From assembly GCA_964559535.1 (NCBI GenBank), contig CAZLIC010000005.1, forward strand, positions 1 to 64,000: a DNA stretch of 64,000 nt, in the 5' to 3' direction. The notes beneath the pieces are model-generated. The model worked only from the letters and a program-made list of their open reading frames with translations, did no database searches and was not told the origin of the DNA. This DNA comes from CAZLIC01 sp964559535 (GTDB taxonomy: Bacteria > Pseudomonadota > Alphaproteobacteria > Rhodobacterales > Rhodobacteraceae). This document shows positions 33,184 through 40,813 of this stretch, one piece after another (position 1 is the first letter of the stretch; every line of letters begins with the position of its first letter). The position numbers and the translations under genes were made by a program.

Positions 33184-34380
33184 CGCCACATCCAGCAGCA
33201 GGCGCGTGGTCAGCCGCGACCGGTCGATCACGCCCACAAATGCCCCGGCGCCATCCACCACCGGCAGCCGGTCACGGCCCAGCCGTTCCATGTGGTCCAG
33301 CGCCTGCACGCTGGTCCAGTCGGCCACCACCGCATCCGCCAGCGGAACGAATCCCGCAAGCCCGGTCACGCGGGCCAGATCGCCGGACGTCATGGCATCG
33401 GCAAATTCCGTCCAGCCCTGCACCTGATCGGGGCTGGGCAGTTGGGTGAAGGCCAGTTCGCCCTCGAACCGGCGGCGCTGGTTTTCCGCATCGGGCGGGT
33501 CCAGCACGGCGGCCAGCGCGGCCGCGTCAAACATGCCCACGAAACGGTCATCGCGGTCCAGGATCAGCACATGGCGGAACGCGGGCCGCGTGCGCAGCCG
33601 GTCCACATAGGCCCAGACCACCGGCCCTTCGTAGTAGTTTCCCGCGGCAAAGCGCAGCGCCTCGACCGGTCGGCGCAGCAACTCGGCCAGCTGGTGCAGG
33701 CCACCCTTTTCCTCCACGACCACCGGTTGCACCGGCAGGATAGACTGCGACCCCGCCACCGTCTGCGACCGCGCCCGGCTGTATGAGGCCTCGATCGGCG
33801 CCAGTTCGGCCAGCGCCTTCTGGCTGCGGTCCTTCACTGCGGCGATCTCGGCGGACACGCCGTCCAGCTGGCCCACGGCGGCCGATATCCGGGCGTCGAT
33901 GTCGGCCGATACCGCCGCAAGGCGCGCCTCGGTCTCTGACGCCACGCTCTCGGCGATCACCCGCTCGATCAGCGCGGCGGTTTCGGGCGAGGCCATCTTG
34001 GCCTGCACCGCCGTGACCACGCCCTTGCGCGTGGCCTCGGTGACTTCGGCCGTGGCGGCCTTGATCTCGGCCTCGGCGCCCTTCGAGATCTGCGCCGCGG
34101 TGTCGACGATGCTGCGGTCGGTGCGGAAGCCGAAGTAGACAGTGGCGGCCAGCCCGGCCGCGACCACCAGCGCCGCCACATACTTCAGCTGCGACAGGAG
34201 CGCTTCGAGATAGGCGCGGTGTTCCTTCAGGTCGCCGCGCAGTTCCTGCTGCAACGCAAGCCGGAGGCCATCGGAGGCCGCCGTGTCGCGCGCGGGGTCA
34301 AGCCAGGATCCGCAGGCGCGGCACTTCAGGGCAGAGTCGGGCAGGTTGTCGGTCAGGCAAAAGCGGCAGGTCGCGGGCAT
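33172..34380 (-). CDS. Zinc-ribbon, membrane-anchored tandem-CBS protein
   Basis: 402 residues in an unusual order: a zinc ribbon at the extreme N-terminus (C5-x2-C8, C20-x2-C23), one membrane span at about 67-85, a long Ala/Glu-rich helical coiled region (about 90-215), and two CBS domains at the C-terminus (about 245-310 and 340-400, the second containing RDRLPVVDGAGAFVGVIDR). CBS pairs usually bind adenine nucleotides and act as energy sensors. A strong GGAGGAATTG precedes the ATG. No transporter or channel segment is attached, so it may regulate a membrane partner. Partner and ligand are unknown. Confidence 0.6.
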   Translation of the reverse strand: MPATCRFCLTDNLPDSALKCRACGSWLDPARDTAASDGLRLALQQELRGDLKEHRAYLEALLSQLKYVAALVVAAGLAATVYFGFRTDRSIVDTAAQISKGAEAEIKAATAEVTEATRKGVVTAVQAKMASPETAALIERVIAESVASETEARLAAVSADIDARISAAVGQLDGVSAEIAAVKDRSQKALAELAPIEASYSRARSQTVAGSQSILPVQPVVVEEKGGLHQLAELLRRPVEALRFAAGNYYEGPVVWAYVDRLRTRPAFRHVLILDRDDRFVGMFDAAALAAVLDPPDAENQRRRFEGELAFTQLPSPDQVQGWTEFADAMTSGDLARVTGLAGFVPLADAVVADWTSVQALDHMERLGRDRLPVVDGAGAFVGVIDRSRLTTRLLLDVAGGG

Positions 34381-34555
34381 CAATTCCTCCACGCTGTGAT
34401 CAAAATGCAATCTGCGCGGGAGTATCGCACGAATCGGTCGCCCTGTCATCCGCGGCTGCGGCGCCTGCCCCAGAGGGCCGCCTCGGGGGGCATCGAGCCC
34501 CCGCTCGGCGGCGCTGCCGAGGCCCGGGATGGGGGACGTTGGCGCTGCGGAGGGG

Positions 34556-34607
34556 CGGGGGGCTGTCTGCCCCCCGTGCCCCCCGAGGGTATTTGGGCAA
34601 GGTGAAT
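34556..34607 (+). repeat. Extragenic repeat with G6/C6 hairpin, copy C
   Basis: Hairpin cggggggc - loop TGTCT - gccccccg (34556-34576), then CCCCCCGA and GGGTATTTGGGCAAGGTGAAT to 34607. Same order of parts as copy B (27646-27700) in the opposite orientation. The 281-base gap 34381-34661 holds this element and a second GC-rich stretch from about 34480; no gene is seen in it. Confidence 0.7.
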
Positions 34608-34661
34608 GGCAAGGTCGGTCAGTCTTGCCGCGACGCCGCGGCGGGGATGGAGGGGACGGCG

Positions 34662-35612
34662 TCAGACGAGGTTGGGCAGGGCACGGCCCTCGGCGTGGGC
34701 GATCAGGTTGGCCACGGCCATCATGCCCATGCCGGTCCGCACTTCGAGCGCGGCGGTGCCCAGATGGGGCAGAAGCGTGACGTTCTCCATGGCGACAAGG
34801 GCCGCGGGCACCTTCGGTTCGAATTCGTAGACATCGAGCCCCGCCCCGGCGATGCGGCCTTCCTGCAGGGTGGCGATCAGCGCGGATTCGTCCACCGTGT
34901 CGCCCCGGCTGATGTTCACGAAGATGGCGTGTGGCTGCATGTGCGACAGCGCCTTGGCCCCGATCAGGTGATGCGTTGCGGGCCCGCCGGGCACGGCCAG
35001 GACGACCACATCCGCCGCCATCGCCTGCTCGAGCGGGACCTGCGAGGCGGGCACCCCGGCATCGGCCACGGGTGAGCGGTTGGCAAAGACGATCTGCATG
35101 CCGAAGCCCAGATGCGCACGTCGGGCGATGGCCTTGCCGATGCGGCCCATGCCGATGATCCCCATGGTCTTGCCCGAGATGTGCAGGCCGAGGAATTGCG
35201 TGGGATGCCAGCCTTCCCAACGGCCCGCGCGCAGCACCCGCTCTCCCTCGCCGGCGCGGCGGGCGGTAGAGAGGGCAAGAAGCATGGCGATGTCGGCAGT
35301 GGCATCGGTGACGGCGCCGGGGGTGTTGGTGACGGCAAGGCCCGCGGCGCGGGCGGCCGCGACGTCGATGTGGTTGTAGCCCACGCCGAAGTTCGCAAGG
35401 ATGCGCGCCCGGGGGGCGGGCACATCGGCAAAGACGGCGGCCGAAAAGCGGTCGCCCAGGGTGGGCAGCACGGCATCATAGCCTTGCAGCGCCGCGCGCA
35501 GCTCGGTGTCGGTCAGCGGCAGCGTTGCGGGCCGCACCGTGACGGCATAGGCCGCGCGGGCGGCATCGCATACCGGGTCCGGCAGCGGCCGGGTGATCAG
35601 CAGTGTCTTCAA
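34662..35612 (-). CDS. D-2-hydroxyacid dehydrogenase (glyoxylate/hydroxypyruvate reductase type)
   Basis: 316-residue NAD(P)-dependent enzyme. Cofactor-binding GIIGMGRIGKAIA (G-x-G-x-x-G) at about 150-162. The catalytic trio is visible as R in NISRGDTVDE, E in LDVYEFEPKVP and H in LLPHLGTA. N-terminal NFGVGYNHIDVAAA is the substrate-carboxylate region. It likely reduces glyoxylate or hydroxypyruvate. TTG start with GAGGA about 6 bases upstream; the TTG overlaps the previous stop (TTGA), showing coupling with the CsaA-like and proC genes. Confidence 0.88.
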   Translation of the reverse strand: MKTLLITRPLPDPVCDAARAAYAVTVRPATLPLTDTELRAALQGYDAVLPTLGDRFSAAVFADVPAPRARILANFGVGYNHIDVAAARAAGLAVTNTPGAVTDATADIAMLLALSTARRAGEGERVLRAGRWEGWHPTQFLGLHISGKTMGIIGMGRIGKAIARRAHLGFGMQIVFANRSPVADAGVPASQVPLEQAMAADVVVLAVPGGPATHHLIGAKALSHMQPHAIFVNISRGDTVDESALIATLQEGRIAGAGLDVYEFEPKVPAALVAMENVTLLPHLGTAALEVRTGMGMMAVANLIAHAEGRALPNLV

Positions 35613-35944
35613 AACATCCTCCCGCCCAAGGGCACCTGGAGATCGGGCCCGATCAGCACCACCTGCCCGTCCGGGTCGGGCACGCCCAGCACCAGCACCT
35701 CGGACATCACCGGGCCGATCTGGCGGGGCGGGAAGTTCACCACCGCCAGCACCTGCCGCCCCACCAGCGCCTCGGGCTGATAGTGCCGGGTGATCTGGGC
35801 CGAGGACCGCTTCACGCCCAACTCGTCGCCGAAATCGACCCAGAGCTTGATTGCGGGCTTGCGCGCCTCGGGGAAGGGTTCGGCCCGCGTGATGCGGCCG
35901 ACCCGGATGTCGACCTTCTGGAAATCGTCATAGGTGATGGTCAT
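35609..35944 (-). CDS. csaA: CsaA-like tRNA-binding-domain protein
   Basis: 111 residues, a single OB-fold tRNA-binding domain: FQKVDIRVGRITRAEPFPEARKPAIKLWVDFGDELG and the SAQITRHYQPEALVGRQVLAVVNFP core, as in CsaA, which acts as a dimeric chaperone-like, tRNA-binding protein. Its ATG overlaps the proC stop (ATGA) and its stop overlaps the dehydrogenase start. Length matches CsaA. Confidence 0.85.
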   Translation of the reverse strand: MTITYDDFQKVDIRVGRITRAEPFPEARKPAIKLWVDFGDELGVKRSSAQITRHYQPEALVGRQVLAVVNFPPRQIGPVMSEVLVLGVPDPDGQVVLIGPDLQVPLGGRMF

Positions 35945-36750
35945 GCGCCCAGTTCCCGCCCGCGCTCGGCTGCGGCCCGCACGGCCTGCCGCACCATGCG
36001 CGTCAGGCCCGCGTCCGGGTCCATCAGCACCCGCAGGGCCGCCGCCGTGGTGCCGCCCGGCGAGGTGACGTTGATGCGCAGCTGTTCGGTCGTTTCCTGC
36101 GACCTGTGGGCCAGTTCCCCTGCCCCGCTGACGGTGGCGCGCGCCAGGCGCATGGCCGTGTCGGGGTCCAGCCCCTCGACCACACCGGCCGCGGCCATCG
36201 CCTCGATCAGGTGGAACACATAGGCCGGGCCAGACCCGGACAGGGCGGTCACCGCGTCGATCTGGTGTTCGCCGGGCAGCCGGACGACCTCGCCCACCGC
36301 GGCCAGCAGGGATTCGCACAGGGCCATTTGCGCCGCGGTGACGCCCGGCCCGGCGGCCAGCGCCGAGATGCCGCGGCCCACCATGGCGGGGGTGTTGGGC
36401 ATGGCGCGAACGATCGGCGTGGCGTCGCCCAGCACCTGCGCCAGCGTGGCAATCCGCGTGCCGGCCGCAATGGACAGGAACACCGTGCTGCCGTTGCCCA
36501 GCGCCACCAGCGACGGCAGCGCCGCGCCCATCATTTGCGGTTTGACGGCCAGCAGGCAGACCGCAGGCGCAGGCGGCAGGCCCGCGTTCAGGTGCACCCC
36601 GGTTTCAATCAGCCAGGGCGAGGGAGAGGGTTCCAGCACCCAGACCGATGCCGACGGCAAACCCCCGGCCAGCCAGCCGGCCAGAAGCGCCGTTCCCATC
36701 TTGCCGCAGCCCAGAAGGACCAGGCCCCGCTCTGCAACATCCTGCATCAT
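35941..36750 (-). CDS. proC: Pyrroline-5-carboxylate reductase
   Basis: 269-residue reductase for the last step of proline synthesis. N-terminal Rossmann loop LVLLGCGKMGTALLAGW (G-x-G-x-M-G). VRAMPNTPAMVGRGI is the conserved nucleotide-side motif near residue 115, and ALSGSGPAYVFHLIEAM is the family signature near 165. First of a proC-csaA-dehydrogenase operon and transcribed in the same direction as the YbjN-like gene just upstream (22 bases). Confidence 0.93.
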   Translation of the reverse strand: MMQDVAERGLVLLGCGKMGTALLAGWLAGGLPSASVWVLEPSPSPWLIETGVHLNAGLPPAPAVCLLAVKPQMMGAALPSLVALGNGSTVFLSIAAGTRIATLAQVLGDATPIVRAMPNTPAMVGRGISALAAGPGVTAAQMALCESLLAAVGEVVRLPGEHQIDAVTALSGSGPAYVFHLIEAMAAAGVVEGLDPDTAMRLARATVSGAGELAHRSQETTEQLRINVTSPGGTTAAALRVLMDPDAGLTRMVRQAVRAAAERGRELGA

Positions 36751-36771
36751 TGCCCCCCGTTTGGGGGCAAA

Positions 36772-37272
36772 CTAGGCGCGCCCATAGGCCTCGGCAATGG
36801 CGACCTTCAAGGCGGCTTCGGGGGTGTGTCCCGCCCAGGTGACCAGCTGGAAGGCCGGGTAGAAGCGTTCCGCCGCCATCACGGCGGCGCCGATCAGGCG
36901 GTCGATCTGGTCGGGGCCGGCAATCTGGCCGCCCGCAAGGCACAGGCCATAGCGCCAGACCATCAGCTTCTGTTCGCTCCACCAGGTGAAGCCACCGGTC
37001 CAGACCATGTCATTGACCCGGTTCAGAACTTCATAAAGCTCCGCCATCCGTTCGGCGGGCGGCTCCATCTCGAAGGTGCAGATCAGGCGCAGCGTTTCGT
37101 CTGACGGGCACCAGGCCAGCGTCAGCGAGTAGGTACGCCACTGCCCTTCAACGGCCATGGCGATCTGGTCTTCGGTGACGCGGTCGAACTCCCAGTCGTG
37201 GTGCTCGGCCAGGGATTCGACGATGTCGATCGGGTGCAGATCCTCTGCCCCGAAGTGCTCGGATAACGACAT
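36772..37272 (-). CDS. YbjN-domain (type III secretion chaperone-like) protein
   Basis: 166 residues. The YbjN/CesT-like core is visible: EDLHPIDIVESLAEHHDWEFDRVTEDQIAMAVEG, WRTYSLTLAWCPSDETLRLICTFEMEPPAERMAELYEVLNRVND, WSEQKLMVWRYGLCL. YbjN affects motility and stress in E. coli; this alphaproteobacterial group is uncharacterised. The ATG at 37272 has GAGG about 9 bases upstream and is preferred to 37284. It is the last host gene before the prophage end. An 11-base palindrome ccctactaggg (around 37358) lies in its promoter region. Confidence 0.8.
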   Translation of the reverse strand: MSLSEHFGAEDLHPIDIVESLAEHHDWEFDRVTEDQIAMAVEGQWRTYSLTLAWCPSDETLRLICTFEMEPPAERMAELYEVLNRVNDMVWTGGFTWWSEQKLMVWRYGLCLAGGQIAGPDQIDRLIGAAVMAAERFYPAFQLVTWAGHTPEAALKVAIAEAYGRA

Positions 37273-37501
37273 GACCTGCCTCATTCTGTGCCCGGCTTGA
37301 ACGTGCTGCTCTGCCGGTTGGGTATCCTGCAAGGACAAGCGTTTGCCTGTGGCCTGCCCTACTAGGGATAGTGAGGCCGGGGGTCTGGCCTGTAAAGCGA
37401 AAAGTTGTGGATGAATGCGGGTGCGGCGTATTCCGCAATGTCTGTGGCTCGCCACCAGAGTCTGCACGGTTTGACAGCAGAGTCTGCAGCAGATGAGTTT
37501 T
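37273..37501. other. Host-prophage junction region (no gene)
   Basis: Holds the YbjN promoter side (to about 37360) and the presumed phage right end. Notable parts are GCGAAAAG at about 37397 (similar to the core of MuA sites) and two direct copies of CAGAGTCTGCA at 37456 and 37478, exactly 22 bases apart, with a weaker match at 37436. The 22-base period equals the spacing of the R1 and R2 transposase sites in Mu. No open reading frame of note. Confidence 0.4.
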
Positions 37502-37531
37502 CTTCAAGGGCGGTTAAAACCGAGCTTGAAG
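37502..37531 (-). terminator. Dyad at the end of the prophage cargo operon
   Basis: Nested dyad CTTCAAG-gg-CGGTT-aa-AACCG-ag-CTTGAAG (37502-37531), two perfect arms separated by 2-base internal loops, 22 bases after the TcmP stop. It lacks a U-tract but is well placed to end the rightmost phage transcript. Confidence 0.6.
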
Positions 37532-37553
37532 TGCCCTGGAAGAGGGTTCTGCC

Positions 37554-38435
37554 TCAGGTGAGTCGAAAGCTTCCCTGAACGCCCAGGTCGATGCCTTCTG
37601 CTTCGCCAACGATCTCCCGGAAGGCCCTGTCCATCAGCTTTGGCGCGTCGGGGTGGTCGCTCGCGTGGATCAGGTGGAATGCGACCTTGCCCCCGTTCTC
37701 GTCGAGGAAAATGGGGTAAGGTTTGACGAAGCGATACCCAAGCTCCGAAGCGAACCGGTCAGCCACGGTCTTCACGATGCCGATCTGGGTCAGGCCTCGC
37801 AGCACCTCCCACCCGCCGCCGCCCCACCAAAGGTCAATCTCGGCAAGCCGTTCCGGCCGGGTAGATGTGGCCAATGAGCGATGCAGCCATGAAGTGCCGA
37901 GGAAGTAGAGAAGCTCTATTTTCGTACGCCCAGCGCGGGATGCAAGCAGCCTCACTGTCGCCCAATGGCACTCCGTGTTGCGCTGATCGAGGAGAGCGAA
38001 GATCGCGGCCTTCCTCGTCAGGCGGTCATTCTTCATGAGAACCTTGACGGTGGTATTGAAGTCGCCCTCGTGCACGAACACGCGTCGCGAAGACGGCTTC
38101 CGATGATGCGTCTCCTTCAGGCGCCGCAGCTGCAGGAGGCCTGCCGGATCAACATCACAGAGCCAGAACGTGCGCAGCCTCGGCGGCTTGATCTCCAGCA
38201 CCCTGCGTGCGGTCCAAGCATCCTCATGAGCTCTGCTCTGAGGTGCCGCAAATCCGTCGATGTAGAGCCCGCCCTTGGTGACAAGCTGGAACTTCGACAG
38301 GTAAGACGCGATCAAACGGCTCTTGGCGTTGGTCTGATCGGGCGGCCGCGAAAAACCACGGTCGCCGAGGCCTCGGGTGTCGAAGTGAAAGCTCGCCTGC
38401 CGCGGTTCGCGCCCCATTTCCATGGAGCCGAACAT
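37554..38435 (-). CDS. tcmP: Three-Cys-motif partner protein TcmP
   Basis: About 293 residues. The sequence has Rossmann-methyltransferase landmarks: LYIDGFAAPQS (motif I region), RTFWLCDVDPAGLLQL (acidic strand 2), RVFVHEGDFNTTV (strand 4) and AIFALLDQRNTECHWATV, which is a family-typical variant of the D-P-x-G region in TcmP proteins. No target has been established for the family, which is found next to DUF5131 proteins, as here (12-base gap). GC content is visibly below that of flanking genes, which points to recent gain. An earlier in-frame GTG at 38480 would overlap the upstream gene by 34 bases; 38435 is chosen. Confidence 0.75.
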   Translation of the reverse strand: MFGSMEMGREPRQASFHFDTRGLGDRGFSRPPDQTNAKSRLIASYLSKFQLVTKGGLYIDGFAAPQSRAHEDAWTARRVLEIKPPRLRTFWLCDVDPAGLLQLRRLKETHHRKPSSRRVFVHEGDFNTTVKVLMKNDRLTRKAAIFALLDQRNTECHWATVRLLASRAGRTKIELLYFLGTSWLHRSLATSTRPERLAEIDLWWGGGGWEVLRGLTQIGIVKTVADRFASELGYRFVKPYPIFLDENGGKVAFHLIHASDHPDAPKLMDRAFREIVGEAEGIDLGVQGSFRLT

Positions 38436-38446
38436 CTCCGCTTGCT

Positions 38447-39280
38447 CTAGACCGCCCTTACCCTTGGAAGTCCGTCCCACTCGTGCCCGTCCAGCTGCCG
38501 ACCTGCCACCTTCTTCCCAACGCGCAGCATCTCGGTACCGTCAGCAGCTTGGGCGATTCGCAGGCTCTTGGATCGGGGCAGGTTAACAACATTTCCGGGC
38601 GCCCAATCCCCCCATTGTTTGAAATGGAAGGGCACGTCCTTCTCCATGCACTGGATCATCAGAGAACGGAACCACGCTGGCGAAGCCGGTCGGGCGTGGG
38701 GGCCGCTTTCGCCACCGGTGATGACCCAATCTATCGTCGATTCGAGCCATGGCCTTATCGCCAGCGGCCCAAGGAGCGGCTCGGCAGAGATGAAACGTAC
38801 GCGCGCCGGGATCTGCGCGAGGATCGGCAGCAGCTCGTCAGCACGCTTCTGCAGTTCGACGGTCGTCCCGATCCAGACGTTTCTGGGCCAGTCGGCACCC
38901 CATGCGGCAAGCCGCGCGACGTTCTGCGGCCGCTTGGTCAGCAGTAGCCAGTCGAGGTGGGGCGTGGCCTCGATCAAGGGCCACAACCTGCGCCGCTGGG
39001 CGTCGAGCCCCTCACGGACCTCAAATATGTCGGCCATCGAGGCACAGAAGACCCGAGGGCGCACCGGCGCATTGACGGCGGCCCGGTTCCATTTCAGGGG
39101 CTCGTTCCAGTGCGCGTCTCCGAAGTACCGGCGGTCGGCAGAAAGCCCCCAGACGTCCTGCCCTACCCGGCGCGCCCAGCTTTCGGCATAGCAGTGCTTG
39201 CAGGCCTCGGACACCTTCAGGCAACCCCACCAGGGATTGAAAGTGTGGGTCGTCCACTCGATCGTCGAATTCGCGCCCAT
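38447..39280 (-). CDS. DUF5131 / phage Gp37-Gp68 three-Cys-motif protein
   Basis: 277 residues. The N-terminal THTFNPWWGCLKVSEACKHCYAE carries the three cysteines C20, C27 and C30 (C-x6-C-x2-C), a pattern reminiscent of a radical-SAM or metal-cluster site. Downstream motifs RVFCASMADIFEV, LDWLLLTKRPQN, RFISAEPLLGPL, DWVITGGESG and PFHFKQWGDW are the hallmarks of this family, found on many phages and plasmids. The enzymatic reaction is unknown; a spore-lyase-like or base-modifying role has been suggested. It forms a two-gene unit with TcmP. Confidence 0.85.
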   Translation of the reverse strand: MGANSTIEWTTHTFNPWWGCLKVSEACKHCYAESWARRVGQDVWGLSADRRYFGDAHWNEPLKWNRAAVNAPVRPRVFCASMADIFEVREGLDAQRRRLWPLIEATPHLDWLLLTKRPQNVARLAAWGADWPRNVWIGTTVELQKRADELLPILAQIPARVRFISAEPLLGPLAIRPWLESTIDWVITGGESGPHARPASPAWFRSLMIQCMEKDVPFHFKQWGDWAPGNVVNLPRSKSLRIAQAADGTEMLRVGKKVAGRQLDGHEWDGLPRVRAV

Positions 39281-39361
39281 CCCGGCTTCTCCCGCCTCGT
39301 TTCACGGCAGACTCGCACGGCAATTCCGTGCCGGTCAACCGCCTTGGGAAGGCAGGATACC

Positions 39362-40177
39362 TCACCCCATCCCCCAGTTCGCGATCAGCAGCTCGCGCCG
39401 CCCGGTCGCCGATCCGGCCTGCGTGGCGATGCCCCAGGTGGTCGTCACCTCGCGCATCTCGAACCCGACGAAGGTCGCGCGGACCTCTGGAAGGTCGTTC
39501 AAGGACAGGATGAAACGCCCTTTCAAACCCCTTAGAAGGCCCGCCATCTCGTCGAACCGCTCCCGAGAAAACACCGCGCGGCCGTAGTCGTCCTCGCAGC
39601 CCCAGTAGGGCGGATCGAGGTAGAAGAGCGTTCCCGGCCGGTCGACCCGCCGGATGAAGTCCGCGAAGTCGAGGCACATCACCGTCACCCCCGCCAGACG
39701 GCTGTGCAGCGCCTCGAGATCAGGCTCGAGCGTGGTCAGGTTGAACCGGCCCGGCCGCTCGGTCGCCAGGCCGAAGTTCCGCCCCGAAACCTTGCCGCCG
39801 AAGGCGCAGCGCTGCAGGTACAGGAACCGCGCCGCGCGCTGCATGTCGGTCAGCGTGTCCGGGTCGATCGCCACCAGGCGGTTGAAGTTCGCCTGCGTCG
39901 TGATCTGCCATTTCAAGAGGTCGAGGAAGGCCTGGTAGTGCTCCTGCAGCACGCGGAACAGGTTGTAGACGTCACGGCCGCGGTCGTTGATCAGCTCGGC
40001 CTTCGGGCGGCGGGTGCGGCGCAGGAAGATGCCGCCCATGCCGACGAAGGGCTCGGCATAGGTCTCGTGCGCGTCGGCGTCGATGATCGCGCAGATGCGC
40101 CGGGCAAGGTTCTTCTTGCCGCCCAGCCAGGGGGCGACGGGGCGGACGGGGGTGACGGCTGTGAACCCTTCGTTCAT
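39362..40177 (-). CDS. dam: D12-class DNA adenine N6-methyltransferase
   Basis: 271 residues. FVGMGGIFLRR (F-x-G-x-G SAM site, about 44-54), the D-P-P-Y catalytic motif at 188-191 (LFYLDPPYWG), and the N-terminal APWLGGKKNLARRI (W-x-G-G-K-x) are the hallmarks of Dam-type enzymes. It should methylate adenine in phage or host DNA, for protection from restriction or to influence gene control. The adjoining C-terminal LNDLPEVRATFVGFEMREV is also family-typical. No restriction endonuclease partner is visible, so it is an orphan methylase. Confidence 0.92.
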   Translation of the reverse strand: MNEGFTAVTPVRPVAPWLGGKKNLARRICAIIDADAHETYAEPFVGMGGIFLRRTRRPKAELINDRGRDVYNLFRVLQEHYQAFLDLLKWQITTQANFNRLVAIDPDTLTDMQRAARFLYLQRCAFGGKVSGRNFGLATERPGRFNLTTLEPDLEALHSRLAGVTVMCLDFADFIRRVDRPGTLFYLDPPYWGCEDDYGRAVFSRERFDEMAGLLRGLKGRFILSLNDLPEVRATFVGFEMREVTTTWGIATQAGSATGRRELLIANWGMG

Positions 40178-40273
40178 CGGAATCGGTCCTGATGAAGCCG
40201 CCCGGCAACGGGTGCGGGTGCGGCCGTAAGCCGTTTTCGGTCGGCGGGGTGTCCATCCAGACCTTCCCCGTGG

Positions 40274-40295
40274 CGGGGGCGTTGGCGCGCCCCCG
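40274..40295. terminator. Hairpin after the tail-fibre operon
   Basis: Perfect 8-bp stem cgggggcg (40274-40281) / cgcccccg (40288-40295) with a 6-base loop, between the 40310 stop and the Dam gene start (both genes minus strand). No U-tract. Confidence 0.45.
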
Positions 40296-40309
40296 TCCCC
40301 TGACGGGGC

Positions 40310-40813
40310 TCAGAACCGCGCGGTCAGGGCCGCCACGCCCGCGGGCACCGGCGGCCAGTTGGCTTCGGCGTACGGATCGGCGCTGCCTGCGGCCAGCGGG
40401 CGCCAGGTTGCCCGCATGGCGGCAATCCAGCCAAGCCCGGCGCGGTAGGCGTCCAGGTCGGCGGGCGGCAGAAGGCCTGCCGACGCGCAGGAGGCGAGGT
40501 TCATCTGCGTCGTTTCCGGCGCCACCGCATAGATGCGGCGGCTGCACTCCTCGCGCGCGGCAGACAGGCGGGCCGCGGCGGCCTGGGCGGCCAGCGCATC
40601 GGCCGGGGGATTGGCCGCTTCGGCCAGCGTGGCCAGCGCGCCCTGCGGGCTGTCGTCGGTCGGGCGCACCGCGACCGTCTGCCCGGTCCCGTCGGGCGCG
40701 GTGAGCGTCCACTGGCGCGGACCGGTCTGCCCGATGTGCCAGAACTGGCCCGCGCTGTCGGGCACGACAAAGCCTTCCTCGGCGGCGATGATGTCGAGGG
40801 GGTTCAGGGTCAT
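40310..40813 (-). CDS. Tail-fibre assembly/accessory protein candidate
   Basis: 167 residues following the fibre gene with a one-base TGATG overlap. The first 65 residues are beta-rich and contain repeated Trp/Gly pattern QFWHIGQTGPRQWTLTAPDGTG. The C-terminal helical half contains AAARLSAAREECSRRIYAVAPE and a QMNLAS element that is common in small phage proteins encoded after tail fibres. A role in fibre folding or attachment is inferred from position. Not recognised beyond that. Confidence 0.5.
   Translation of the reverse strand: MTLNPLDIIAAEEGFVVPDSAGQFWHIGQTGPRQWTLTAPDGTGQTVAVRPTDDSPQGALATLAEAANPPADALAAQAAAARLSAAREECSRRIYAVAPETTQMNLASCASAGLLPPADLDAYRAGLGWIAAMRATWRPLAAGSADPYAEANWPPVPAGVAALTARF

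Noticed and set aside
34381..35220. Minus-strand extension of the CBS-protein frame
   Set aside because: It is the shadow of the hydroxyacid dehydrogenase; the ATG at 34380 has a strong GGAGGAATTG site.
37456..37488. CAGAGTCTGCA direct repeats as a CRISPR remnant
   Set aside because: Only two clear 11-base copies with 11 bases between them; better explained as protein-binding sites at the phage end.
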